Positions 29,922 to 41,296 are shown, counted from the stretch's first letter. The stretch is DNA of 64,000 bases from Lachnospiraceae bacterium (GCA_021628825.1 JAJXRY010000002.1:868001-932000); one strand, 5' to 3'. The notes: generated by a model from the letters alone, not told the origin. Numbers and translations are program-made.

Positions 29922-31642
29922 ATGACCAATCGTGAGAAAATCATATCCAATGATTTTTACGACATTGTAGCCGATTATGTGTTACTGGAAGAATTACGGG
30001 CGAGTGCTCCTGCCTATGTCTACCAGCCGGTGGGCGGAGAAATTGGAATTGCCTATATTGAGCGGAATAAATTTCCGCCTTTGAGCGTCGGAGGGATGTA
30101 TCCTTATGAGTCGATACCAAAGCTGTATGGACTGATGCAGGATACGTTTGATCCGGCGCCTTTGCTTGTAAGCGGAATTACCGCAGTTTCACGCCCGCCG
30201 CTCAGCCTGACCGGAAGAGGTGTTGTGGTGGGATTTTTGGATACCGGGATTGACTATCAGAATCCGGTCTTTTTAAACGAAGACGGTGGCACGCGTCTAT
30301 TGGGAATCTGGGATCAGACGATACAGGAGGGAGAGCCGCCTGCCGGAATTTATTATGGAACGGAGTACCGGCGGGATGTCATTAATGCCGCCTTACAAAG
30401 TGAAGATCCCTTAAGCATTGTTCCGAGTGTGGATGAAAACGGACACGGAACGGCTCTTGCCAGCGTGGCAGCCGGAAGTCTTTTAAATGAGGGGTTAAGC
30501 TTTGCTTCGGGAGCACCGGATGCCGATCTTGTCATGGTAAAACTCCGGCAGGCAAAGCCTTATTTAAAGGAATTCTATGGAGTATCGCAGGAAACGGAGT
30601 GCTATGCGGAAAGCGATCTGCTGGTAGCAATCCGTTATCTGGAAAGCTATGCGATTTCCCTGTACCGGCCGCTCATTATCTGTATGGGAATGGGAACCTC
30701 CATGGGAGACCATGAGGGACATTCCGTGCTTGCTGACTACTTAAGCAGTATTGCACTGCGCAGAAGCCGCTGCGTGATCTGCTGTGCCGGAAACGAGGGA
30801 AATGCTGCGCATCACTATGAGGGAGGCTCACGTGCAGGGCAGACGGAATCTGTAGAGATCCGCGTCGATGAGCGGGAAAACGGTTTTACCATGGAGCTTT
30901 GGGGAAAGATTCCGAACCGGCATGCCATTACCATCCGCACGCCGGGAGGGGAGGTGACACCGCAGGTGGATTTCCGGGAGCGGGATGTACGGGAGTTTTC
31001 ATTTGTCTACGAAAGCACAAAAGTACAGGTGGGACACATTCTGGTGGAGCAGCGCTCCGGTGAGGAGCTGATCTTTTTCCGGTTCCTTGATCCGGCACCC
31101 GGTGTATTTACCATTTATGTGACGGCGATGGGAACGGGAAGTCAGGAGAATCAGGACAGCTTTCACATGTGGCTGCCGTTAAAGGAATTCTTGCGTGGAG
31201 AAACGTATTTCCTTCGTCCGTCACCCTATACAACGATTCTGGAACCGGGAAATGCAAGGGAGATCATTACGGTGAGTGCTTACGATGACCGGAACGGGAG
31301 CTTTTATATTTCTTCGGGAAGAGGATATACGAGGCAGGGACTGATCAAAACCGGACTTTGCAGCTCCCGGTGTATCGATCAGCACAGCCCTTGGCAAAGG
31401 AACGGGAACCAGTCTGTCTGCAGCAATTTCGGCAGGTGCAGCTGCACAGTTCCTTCAATGGGCCATCGTTGAAGAAAAACCAGCCCTGGGTCGGAAACCG
31501 GGAAATCCGCAACTATCTGATTCGCGGAGCAAGGCGCCAGACCGTAAACGGAACCACTTACCAGACTTATCCGAACCGGGAGGAGGGATTCGGAAAACTC
31601 AGTATTTCAGGAACCTTTGATATTCTGGCAGGAACAGATTGA
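29922..31642 (+). CDS. S8 family subtilisin-like peptidase (two frameshifts)
   Basis: About 572 residues. The catalytic residues are Asp in GFLDTGIDY, His in ENGHGTALASV and, after repair, Ser in GTGTSLSAAISAG. Repairs are A4 31347-31350 to A3 (IKPDFAAPGVS) and A5 31475-31479 to A4 (EENQPWVGNREIRNYL). Without them the active-site Ser is lost. No signal peptide is visible, as in clostridial Csp-like spore germination proteases, whose N-terminal region (NDFYDIVADYV) is similar. It starts three bases after clpX, so the pair is probably an operon. Substrate unknown. Confidence 0.85.
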
Positions 31643-31701
31643 TTCTGTAGGAAGTAAATGTGACACAACAGAAAAATAATATGATGGAACAAAGATAATA
31701 T

Positions 31702-31856
31702 GTAACTATTCAGAGCCATGCAAATTATGGCAATATGGACGATGAATGCTTGCATTCAAAAGGACATATGCCATGATTTATATGGCGAAGTAACCACATG
31801 AGTAAAACTTGAGTTGCGAAGCAACGGTTTTTACGAATGGGGTTCTGAATAGGTAC
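31702..31856. repeat. Near-complete 155-bp intergenic element with TAACTATT-type terminal inverted repeats
   Basis: The left end GTAACTATTCAGAGCC and the right end GGGTTCTGAATAGGTAC are inverted copies with two mismatches. Between them is a small hairpin GTTGCGAAGCAAC. Its right half recurs at 15772-15839. A 24-codon frame (MAIWTMNACIQK...) lies inside but has no ribosome site. It looks like a MITE-like non-autonomous element. Confidence 0.65.
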
Positions 31857-31906
31857 AATTATATGACAGAAAAAAAGGTGCAATAAACCTTAAATAATAT
31901 AATAGA

Positions 31907-31968
31907 GCAATATTTGACTAACAGACGGTCGGGATTGCAAAGAAAAATTGCCCGCATGCTTCTATACT
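31907..31968 (+). promoter_or_regulatory. AraC-type operator and -10 box for the esterase/GH2 operon
   Basis: GCAATATTTGACTA at 31907-31920 is identical to the motif at 38646-38659. The -10-like TATACT is at 31963-31968, 56 bases from the motif start. The second half-site position is poorly conserved here. There is no good -35 box, as expected for activator-dependent promoters. Confidence 0.65.
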
Positions 31969-32045
31969 GTTGAGTAGAAAAGGGTAACGGCTTTGGAAGG
32001 TTACCGAAACGGAAGCGACAGAGAGGTTTAGCAGGGGGGACGGCA

Positions 32046-33955
32046 ATGAATGAATTACAATTACCGCGACTGATCAGCAATCATATGGTCTTGCAGAGAA
32101 ACAAGGAAATCCATATCTGGGGACGGGATCTTCCGGGACACCGTGTCATGGTTTCCTTCCGGGGGAGGAGGCTGTGGCGCAGACGGATGAGAAGGGAAAT
32201 TTTTCACTCTTTCTGCAGAAGCAGGAGGCGGGGGGGCCGTTCAGCATGCTGTTCCGGGATGATCTTGGAAATGAAGAGGTTGTCGGGGACGTGTATATTG
32301 GCGAAGTCTGGTTCTGTTCCGGACAGTCCAATATGGAGCTTCCCATGAGCCGGGTTAAGGACCGGTTTCCGGAGGATGTGAAAGACTGCAAAAATACACA
32401 GCTTCGTACCTTTAAGATCCGGGAAAACGGCGTATTTACCGCACCCTTAACAGAGCCTGAAAGCGGAGAGTGGAAGAGTGCACAGCCTGAAACAATTCTG
32501 GAGTTTTCGGCAACAGGGTATTATTTGCCAAAGCCCTGCAGGAGCTTTTGCACGTTCCGGTAGGATTTATTGATGCAAGTCTTGGGGGATCCCTGATTGA
32601 ATCCTGGATGAGCCGGGAGATGCTGCATGGAATGACCGAAGAGCTTGCACTTGCGAAGAAGTACAGTGATGCGGAGTTTGTGAAGGGACAGCTCCTTAAG
32701 AATGAACAGCAGAGCAATGCATGGCATGCCCGTCTTGATGCAGCGGATCAGGGCCTTAAACAGCACTGGGAGGAAGAGGATTATAATAGCGAAAACTGGG
32801 GATTGGTAACGGTTCCATTCTGGTTTGATGAAGTAGAGGAATTAAAGGGATTTATTGGAAGCGTATGGCTGAAACGGACCTTTACCGTGCCGGAGGAGAT
32901 GGCAGGAAAGCCTGCAAAGCTTTGGCTTGGAACGATTGTGGACAGTGATGTGGCATATGTGAACGGGCAGCAGGTGGGAATTACCTATTATCAGTATCCA
33001 CCCCGGAAATACGAGATTCCGGAAGGATTGCTGCGGGAAGGAACGAACACCATTGTGCTGCGTGTGATCAGTGAAAAAGGCACAGGGACGGTTTACGGAA
33101 GGAAAGAAGTACGCCATTTTTAATGAGCAGGGAGAAATTCCGTTGGACGGAACGTGGAGTTACTGCATCGGTGCTGCCTGTGAGCATGTGCCGGAGACAG
33201 ATTTCGTGAACTGGAAGCCGACCGGACTTTACAATGGGATGACGGCACCCTGCCACAAGTATACGATTGCCGGAGTGAACTGGTATCAGGGCGAGAGCAA
33301 TACACACCATCCGGACAATTATCTGGAGCTGCTCCGACGCATGATGAAAGGGTATCGTAAGGAATGGAACGATCCGAAACTCCCGTTTCAGATTGTGGAG
33401 CTTCCCAATCTCATGGTGGATATGGAGGGCGCAGAGGAAGGCTGGAGAGTGCTTCGGGAATTGCAACGCCGTTCCGTTGAAATTCCGGATGTGGATGTTG
33501 TAGTAACCATAGACCTTGGCGAGGACAATGACCTGCATCCGCAGAATAAGAAGGATCTTGGGAAGCGTCTGGCATTGCTTGCCGCAGCGAGACTTGGCAT
33601 TCCGGTGGAAAGCAAAGGACCGGAGGTAACGGAGATTACCGTAACTGCCGATGAAGCGCATAACCTCCGGACGATCCGGTTAACATGCAGTCATGCGGAA
33701 GGACTGTATGCCTTGTCCGAAGACAAGGGAACGGAAATTCTGGATTTTGAAGTGGTAAATGACAGGGAAGAAGTTCTACAGGCCAAAGCACAGATCGTAG
33801 GGCAGGAAATTATACTTACGATTCCGGATCAGGAAACGGAAGTAAAAGAGATCCGCTACTGCTACCGGACTTCCAATATCGGGGCACTTATTTATAACCG
33901 GGCCGGTCTGCCGATGAGTCCGTTTGTAAGGAGGATATATGAAGAAACTGTTTAA
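32046..33955 (+). CDS. SGNH-type carbohydrate acetylesterase with inserted jelly-roll domain (three frameshifts)
   Basis: Sialate-O-acetylesterase-like fold, about 637 residues. The catalytic blocks are FCSGQSNME (Ser), WYQGESN and DLHPQNKKDLGKR (His). Between them, around residues 235-345, is an inserted beta-sandwich (FIGSVWLKRTFTVPEEM ... GTNTIVLRVIS) like the one in CE20-type acetylxylan esterases. No signal peptide, so it acts in the cytoplasm on imported acetylated xylo-oligosaccharides. Repairs: G5 32161-32165 to 6, T3 32524-32526 to 4, GGG 33085-33087 to GG. The 3' end overlaps the next gene by 17 bases. The xylan substrate is inferred from the locus. Confidence 0.85.
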
Positions 33956-36900
33956 TGGAGGCTGGAGCTTCTGGTGCGGCGAGCAGGAGCCGAATGTGTC
34001 AGAGGCAGAGAAGCATTTGGCAGAGTTTCAGAAAGTGGATCTGCCGCATGACTGGATGATTGCAGATGCAAAGAACCTGTACCGGGACGGTTGCGGTTAT
34101 TACCGGAAGAGCTTTTCCATGCAGCCTAAGGAAAATAAACGCTATTCCCTGATTTTTGAAGGGGTGTACATGGATACTGCTATCTGGGTAAATGGGCAGC
34201 GGGCGGGAGAGTGGAAGTATGGCTATTCCACCTTTGAAATTGACCTCACGCCCTTTGTAAAGGCGGGGGAGAATGAGATTCTGGTTTCGGTGAATTTCCG
34301 CTCACCAAACAGCCGCTGGTATTCCGGAGCCGGGATTTACCGGGATGTATGGTTTAAGGAAACGCCAAAGACTTATATCCGGGAAAACGGAGTCTATGTG
34401 CATACGGAAGCCTGCGGGGAAAAGGACGGAAAGGAGCCGGACTTTTTCCTCTATGCGGATACGGAAATTGTGGGAGATGCGTGGGATGAGGTGCGCCATA
34501 CCTTATATCAGAAAAGAGAGGTTCGGCCGGAGATCGAGCTGCCCTTTTAACTGCTGTTGGGAGACGAGGTGGAACTGGTAGGGGAAGCTTCACTTGTGAC
34601 AGGGAAGGCTTCTCATAATACAAATAAGAATACAGCTATTTACCATGTGAAATCCCCCAAGCTCTGGGATGTGGAGCATCCCAATCTTTATATCCTGAAA
34701 ACCGAACTTTGGAAGGACGGAGAAGTGATTCAGGAAGAGTACAGCCAGATTGGTTTCCGGAGCATTGCATTTGATCCGGAACAGGGCTTTCTTTTAAACG
34801 GACGGAAGGTGAAGCTGAACGGTGTTTGTGAGCATCATGATCTGGGGGCACTGGGAGCTGCTTTTCACCGGACGGCTATGGCAAGAAAGTTCCGCATTTT
34901 AAAAGAAATGGGCGTGAATGCACTGCGCGGTACGCACAACATGACGGCGCCTGCTGTAGTGGAGCTGGCAGATCAGATGGGAATTCTGATGATTTCGGAA
35001 GCCTTTGATATGTGGGAACGGTCGAAAACCACTTATGATTATGCGCGGTTTTTCAAGGAATGGAGCGAAAGGGATGTAGAAAGCTGGGTGATGCGTGACC
35101 GGAATCACCCAAGTATCATCATGTTCAGTATTGGAAATGAAATATACGATACCCATGTGGATGCACACGGACGTGAAATTACGGTAAGGCTGCGTGATCT
35201 GGTGAAGCGGTATGATTACCGGGGGAATGCCGGTATCACGATCGGCTCCAATTATATGCCGTGGGAAAACGCACAGCGTTGCGCGGAGGAAGTGAAGCTT
35301 GCCGGTTATAATTATGGAGAAAAGTATTACGAAGAGCATCATAAGGCACACCCGGACTGGGTGATCTACGGAAGTGAGACGTCATCCATTGTACAGAGCC
35401 GCGGAATTTATCATTTCCCGTTAAGGGCAAGTATCCTGACCGAGGATGATGAGCAGTGTTCGAGCCTTGGGAACAGTCCGACAAGCTGGGGAGCAAAGTC
35501 CATGGAGAGATGTGTCTGTGAAGACCGGGATATGGATTTTTCCATGGGACAGTTTCTGTGGACCGGGTTTGATTACATCGGGGAGCCGACGCCGTATCAT
35601 ACGAAGAATTCCTATTTCGGACAGGTGGATACAGCCGGATTCCCGAAGGATGCCTATTATGTCTGGCAGTCGGCATGGACGGATTACCGGAAAGCACCGA
35701 TGATTCATATTTTCCCATATTGGGACTTTAATGAAGGACAGAGCATCGATGTCCGTGTCTGTTCCAATGCGCCCTTTGTAGAGCTGTTCTGCAATGGAAA
35801 GAGCTGTGGCAGACAGCAGTTAACGCATGAAAAGGGAAGCGGTCATCATATCATTGCAGATTATTCACTGCCCTATGAAAAGGGGGTATTATATGCCGTT
35901 GCCTATGACGAAGCGGGAAGTGTGACAGCACGTGAAACGAAAGCTTCTTTTGGCAATTCTGCGGAGATTGTACTGCAGGCGTCAAGAAGAACTGCGGTGG
36001 CCAATGGCAGGGATCTTTTCTTTGTGGAAATCGGAACGCGGGATGAGAAGGGAAATCCGGTGGAGAATGCCGTAGACCGCGTGACGGTGCAGGTCGAAGG
36101 GGCAGGACATCTTGTGGGACTGGATAACGGAGACAGTACCGATGAGGACAGCTACAAGGGAAACAGCCGCAGGCTGTTCAGCGGAAAGCTTCTTGCTATC
36201 GTTGAGACCGGAACGATACCGGGCGCTGTCCGGATCCGGGTTTCCGGAAAGGGATTAAAGAGTGCGGAGCTGGTTTGTGAAGCCGTGGAAATCGATCAGA
36301 TGCTGCCCTTTATGAAGGGAGAGAAGGCACAGCGCATTTATCGTGAAGTTTTTCAGAATTTGTCCGTAGAACTCCATGATTTTGGACAAACGGGACTGGT
36401 AGAAGGTCAGAAAGAGCGACAGAGAGAAAGACAAGAAGACGAACAAAAGCAGGGTCAGAAAGAAAAGCTGGAAGAAAAAAAACAGGAAAAAGAAACAAAA
36501 CTCGAAAGAACGGTTGGAAGAAGAACAGCAACAGAGTCAGGAAGCAAGGCTGGAAGAAGTAGTAAAACAGAATCAGAAAGAAAGACAGGAAGAGAAACAG
36601 AAACAGGCAGAGATTCCGGTCCGGAAGATCACCCTGCACTCTCCGATGGGACAGAAGCTTTTGAAGGAACAGCCGCACCTTACCGTGGAAGCGGAGATTG
36701 AACCGAAGGAAGCCACGGACCGTCAGTTACTGTTCCGCGTGGTAGATGAGCATGGCGTAGATTCCAATCTCGTTAAGCTCCTGGTGCAGGGGCATAGCGC
36801 GCAGCTTCAGGCAATGGGAGATGGCAGCTTTTATCTGCGGTGTATGTCACGCAGCGGCACAGCCGGGATCCGTGTGATCAGCCAGTTGGAATTTACAGTA

Positions 36901-37701
36901 GAAGGTATGGGACAGGCGTACCGGAATCCCTACGAGCTGATTTCAGGAAGCCTGTACACTTCCTATCAGGGAGAGGTCAGCAATGGAAACGAACGCGGCG
37001 TAGCAACGGCACGCGATGGAGAAACCGTGGTAACGTTTGGAAATATTGACTTTGGACCGGTCGGATCCGATGAAATCACGATGCCGGTTTTTGCACTGAC
37101 AAGTGAAGAATATCCGATCCGGATCTATGAAGGAGTTCCGGGAGAAGAGGGCTGTCAACTGCTTGCGGATGTGGTCTATCAGAAGCCGTCCATCTGGAAC
37201 ACCTATCAGGAAGAAACTTATTTGCTGGCAAAGCGGGTTACCGGCATCAATACGATCAGCATAGCCGTTCATCAGAAGATCCATCTGAAGGGCTTTGTAT
37301 TCAAAAAGCTGCAAAAGGCATGGCTGTCTTTGAACGCAGCGGAAGCGGATTCGGTTTACGGAGATACCTTTACGAAGGAAGAAGGTGCGATTACCGGAAT
37401 CGGAAACAATGTGACGATCACTTATACGGAAATGGATTTTGGAGAAGAAGGAACCGCAGGCGTCCGGATCTGCGGACGGGCACCTGAAAGCAGCAACAGT
37501 CTTCATATCCGGTTCTCACAGGGAGAGGAAGAAATCAAGCAGCTTGTGGAATTCCCGATGTGTGGGGAGTATACGGAGAAAGCGTTCTTACTGACACCCG
37601 TAAAAGGCAAATGGAACGTCAGCTTCGTGTTCCTTCCGGGAAGCTGCTTCGATCTTCAAAGTGTTCAATTCCTGCCGGCCGGTACGGAAGTACACTTCTG
37701 A
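33939..37701 (+). CDS. GH2 glycoside hydrolase with charged linker and C-terminal CBM6-like region (frameshifted)
   Basis: About 1,250 residues. GH2 sugar-binding, Ig-like and TIM-barrel domains are present; the acid/base Glu is in SIGNEIYDT and the nucleophile in YGSETSS. A highly charged K/E/Q/R linker spans about residues 815-895, followed by a beta-rich region like tandem CBM6 (PYELISGSLYTSYQGEV ... FGNIDFGPVGSDEITM). Apparent stop TAA 34548-34550 vanishes with two compensating errors (T4 34547 area to 5, GGG 34559-34561 to GG), giving LPFLTAVGDEVELV. A frameshift at A3 36505-36507 lies in the linker. ATG 33939 has GGAGG. No signal peptide. Substrate may be a xylan side chain. Confidence 0.85.
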
Positions 37702-38563
37702 TTGGCACGGTTTAATTTTTTGTACTCGGATGGAGTACAGTTTTTGGCAGATTTAAAAATACGGTTAAAAGTAGAGAGGCTGTTGAATCCCGAACGCATG
37801 GAAACCTCCGTAATGGAAAGGTCCGGTTCGATCAGCAGCTTTTCTGCGTAAGCAATCCGTTTCTGAATGATATAGTCATAGCAGGAGGTATTCGTGAACT
37901 GCTTAAACAGCCGGGCAAAATGAAACTTGGAGAAGCCGGCCAGTGAAGCCAGTTCGTCCACGGTGATGTTTTCGGTGCAGTGCTCGGTAATGTAATTGCA
38001 GACATTCATGAATTTATCCACGTATTCGTGCTGCTTGCTCGACGTAATGCCGGGGAACATTTCCTGAGGATTGATGTTGGCGCGTCCGAGCGTCACGAAA
38101 AAAAGCGGATCATCAGGGAATAGATGGCCGCCTCCGCATAGGGCTGGGAGTAGTCGTATTCGCGGCTGATTTCTTCCAGATAAAACCGCAGTTTTCCATT
38201 CAGATCGCCATGGGAATCACGGCGTACCAGCAAAAACGGATGGATGGTCTGCAACAGGGAGTCCATGCCCTTGACATTGCAGATCAGGCTGTAGTCGAAA
38301 AGAAGAATCAGACGTTCTCCTGTTTTCGGCGCTCTCGGTTCATGGAGCGTACCGGGAGCAGTAATCCAGATGTCTCCTTCATTCAGGATATGAGGCTTGC
38401 CATCAATGACAACCGTATATTCATTTTCAAAAGGCATGATAATTTCAAGCGCGGTATGCCAGTGAAGCGGGTAATCCTCGTATTCCCGGTTGTGCCACAG
38501 GCGGATGCCCTGTAAGTTTTTATAGGTAACGGTTTCGTGTGTTCCGTTTAAAATTGCGATCAT
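37665..38563 (-). CDS. AraC family transcriptional regulator with cupin sensor domain (one frameshift)
   Basis: About 299 residues. The N-terminal cupin domain (YPLHWHTALEIIMPFENEYTVVIDG ... GDIWITAPGTLHEPR) binds the sugar signal, and the C-terminal double helix-turn-helix (ITVDELASLAGFSKFHFARLFKQ ... SITEVSMRSGFNSLSTFNRIFK) binds DNA. The start ATG 38563 is chosen because GGGGGAA lies eight bases before it. The run A7 (plus strand 38098-38104) should be 5 or 8 to give MIRFFVTLGRANINP. The stop overlaps the convergent GH2 gene by 37 bases. It is divergent from the GH3 gene, and three similar operator-like motifs in the locus mark it as the likely regulator. Confidence 0.9.
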
Positions 38564-38645
38564 GTCAGATTCCCCCATAAGCAGGTTCGTAAAACCAGTT
38601 AAGATAAGAATACGCCATTTCTGAGGGGACGTCAAACGAAAAAAA

Positions 38646-38708
38646 GCAATATTTGACTAGAACTACGCAAGAAATAAAATGCACAGGAGGAGGCTCATGC
38701 CCTATACT
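38646..38708 (+). promoter_or_regulatory. AraC-type tandem operator and -10 box for the GH3 operon
   Basis: Half-site GCAATATTTGACTA starts at 38646, a second half-site GCAAGAAATAAAAT at 38667, exactly 21 bases later, and -10-like TATACT at 38703, 36 bases after the second. The site also lies 83 bases from the divergent araC-type gene and could serve its autoregulation. Confidence 0.7.
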
Positions 38709-38772
38709 TTTAGCATGAACAAATAGGAAGCTGTATGGCAGCAGACGGATAGAAAATGCAAGGAGAAAGCTT

Positions 38773-40917
38773 ATGGAATTAGTTAGAAATGAAGAAAAGC
38801 GTGCGGAATATACGAAGCGTGCGAAAGAACTTGTGTCGAAGATGACGCTGGAAGAAAAAAAGTACAACAGACACTTTATCAGGCACCTGCAATTGAACGT
38901 CTTGGAATCAAGGCTTACAACTGGTGGAATGAAGCTCTTCATGGTGTGGCAAGAGCCGGAGTAGCTACCGTATTTCCACAGGCGATCGGACTTGCCGCAA
39001 CGTTCGATGAGGATCTGGCAGAGGAAGTGGCAGAAGCAGTGTCCACAGAAGGACGCGCCAAATTTAATATGCAGCAGAAATTTGATGACACGGATATTTA
39101 TAAGGGACTGACCTTCTGGTCACCCAATGTCAATATTTTTCCGTGATCCCAGATGGGGACGCGGACATGAAACTTTCGGAGAGGATCCCTATCTGACCTC
39201 CCGTATGGGCGTGCGTTATGTCGAAGGACTTCAGGGACATGATGAGAATTACTTAAAGGCAGCAGCCTGCGCAAAGCATTTCGCGGTACACAGCGGACCG
39301 GAGGATCTGCGCCACCATTTCAATGCCGTGGCAACAAAGCAGGATATGTATGAAACCTATCTTCCGGCTTTAAGGCATGCGTGCAGGAAGGAAAGGTAGA
39401 GGCCGTGATGGGCGCATACAACCGTACAAATGGTGAGCCCTGCTGCGGAAGCAAGACATTATTACAGGATATTTTAAGAAAAGAATGGGGCTTTGAAGGT
39501 CATGTGGTATCGGACTGCTGGGCGATCAAGGATTTCCATGAAGGACATATGGTAACGGATACCCCGTTAGAGTCTGCAGCCCTTGCCATGAACAACGGCT
39601 GTGACTTAAACTGTGGTACATTATTTGCTTATTTAAAGGAAGCGGTAGAAAAGGGAATGGTGAAGGAAGAGCGTCTCGATGAAGCGTTGGTTCACCTGTT
39701 TACTACCCGTATGATGCTGGGCGTTTTTGATCAGAAGGGAGAGAATCCTTATGATCAGATTTCCTATGAGGTAGTGGATTCCAAGCCGATGCAGGAGTTA
39801 AATCTTAAGGTTTCCGAGAAGTGCATCACACTTTTTAAAGAACGAGAACCATATGCTTCCGTTAGATAAGTCGAAGATCAAAACCATCGGTGTGATCGGA
39901 CCGAATGCAAACAGCCGTGCGGCACTGGTCGGGAACTATGAAGGAACCGCATCCCGCTATTACACGATTTCCGAAGGAATTCAGGAGTATGTCGGCGACG
40001 AGGTACGTGTGCTCGTATCCGATGGCTGTCATTTATATAAAGAAGGAATGAGCAACTTAAGTCAGGGAAAGGACCGTCATTCCGAAGTGCGCGGCATCTG
40101 CGCAGAGAGTGATGTTGTCGTTATGTGCCTTGGACTTGATGCAACCTTAGAAGGGGAAGAGGGTGATACCGGTAACCAGTACGGAAGCGGAGATAAGCGT
40201 GACTTAGAGCTTCCGGGATTACAGCTTGAAATCCTTAAAATGGCCTATGAAAGCGGCAAGCCGGTCGTGCTTGTGGTGCTTTCCGGAAGCGCACTTTCCT
40301 TTAACTGGGCCGATGAACATATTCCGGCAATCATTCAGGGCTGGTATCCGGGCGCTGTGGGCGGCAAGGCGATTGCGAACATTCTGTTTGGTGATGTGAG
40401 TCCGGAAGGAAAGCTTCCGCTTACGTTCTATCACAGCATTGATGAATTACCGGAGTTTACCGATTATTCCATGAAGGGAAGAACCTACCGCTATATGAAG
40501 CAGGATGCAATGTATCCGTTTGGTTACGGACTTTCCTATAATGAATATGAGCTTTCCAATGTAAAGGCAGACCGTGAAGCGCTTACAGAGGATGGCATCA
40601 CCGTAACCGCAGAGATCTCCAATCTTGGAGAATATGACAGTGCGGAAACCGTTCAGGTTTATGTGAAGATCTGTGCAGAGGATACACCGAATGCACAGCT
40701 TAAGGGACTTAAGAAGGTTTCTCTTAAGAAGGGTGAGAAAAAGAGCGTGGAAATCCACCTTCCGAAGGAAGCATTCGGACTCTACGATGAGGAAGGAAAG
40801 CTTTGCTACCAGGAAGGAGAAGCCATCTGTTATGTAGGAACGAACGGACCGGATCACCGGAGCGTGGAACTGACCGGAAAGAAGCCGGCTGAGATCATCA
40901 TTAAGGTGTTTGATTGA
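38773..40917 (+). CDS. GH3 family beta-xylosidase/beta-glucosidase (four frameshifts)
   Basis: About 714 residues with GH3 N- and C-terminal domains and a fibronectin III-like end. Substrate-binding segments WWNEALHGVARAG and PRWGRGHETFGEDP resemble GH3 beta-xylosidases. The nucleophile Asp is in HVVSDCWAI. The C-domain has VIGPNANSRAALVGNY and LPLTFY. Repairs: A7 38855-38861 to 5 (EEKVQQTLYQ), T5 39136-39140 to 4, T3 39369-39371 to 4, T5 39832-39836 to 4 (LLKNENHMLPLDKS). AAGGAG precedes ATG 38773. No signal peptide, so it acts on imported xylo-oligosaccharides. Xylosidase rather than glucosidase is inferred from neighbours and WWNEALHG. Confidence 0.88.
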
Positions 40918-40984
40918 TTGGTGATAACAACAGATCGCAACAGATCACTACAGACATTTGGACGGAATCTGTTTCAGATGAAGG

Positions 40985-41285
40985 TAGAGGGTATATAGAA
41001 GGAAATAGTTTCAAAATACCCAGAAGAAAAGAAAGTGAAGGGTATGGAGAGAAAAATAGTTTCAAAATACCCAGAGAAAATGAAGTCAGAGGGTACATAG
41101 AAGAAAATTGCTTTAAGATACCCAGAAGAAAAGAAAGTGAAGGGTATGGAGAGAAAAATAGCTTCAAAATACCCAGAGAAAAATGAAACTAGAGGGTATA
41201 GAAAAGGAAAGGGTTTTGAAATACCCAGAAGAAAAGAAAGCAGAGGGTATGGAGAAGAAAACTGCCTCGAAATACCCAAGGGGAG
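40985..41285. repeat. 51-bp tandem repeat with alternating A and B units
   Basis: ATACCC marks repeat starts at 41016, 41067, 41118, 41169, 41221 and 41272: spacing 51, 51, 51, 52, 51. Units 1, 3 and 5 (type A) share AGAAGAAAAGAAAG; units 2 and 4 (type B) have AGAGAAAA-TGAA instead. Each unit contains ATACCC...GGGTAT, able to form a six-base-pair stem. The last unit carries the GGGGAGG ribosome site of the GH67 gene. Because 51 is divisible by 3 all frames stay open, and a 17-residue repeat such as GYGEKNSFKIPRRKESE can be translated; no start signal supports coding. Confidence 0.85.
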
Positions 41286-41296
41286 GAGAATTGGGA

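Noticed and set aside
31725..31800. Short 24-codon frame inside the 155-bp element
   Set aside because: No ribosome site and located within a repeat; kept as part of the repeat.
40985..41285. Possible CRISPR array in the 51-bp repeats
   Set aside because: The units are contiguous with no unique spacers, and no cas genes are present.
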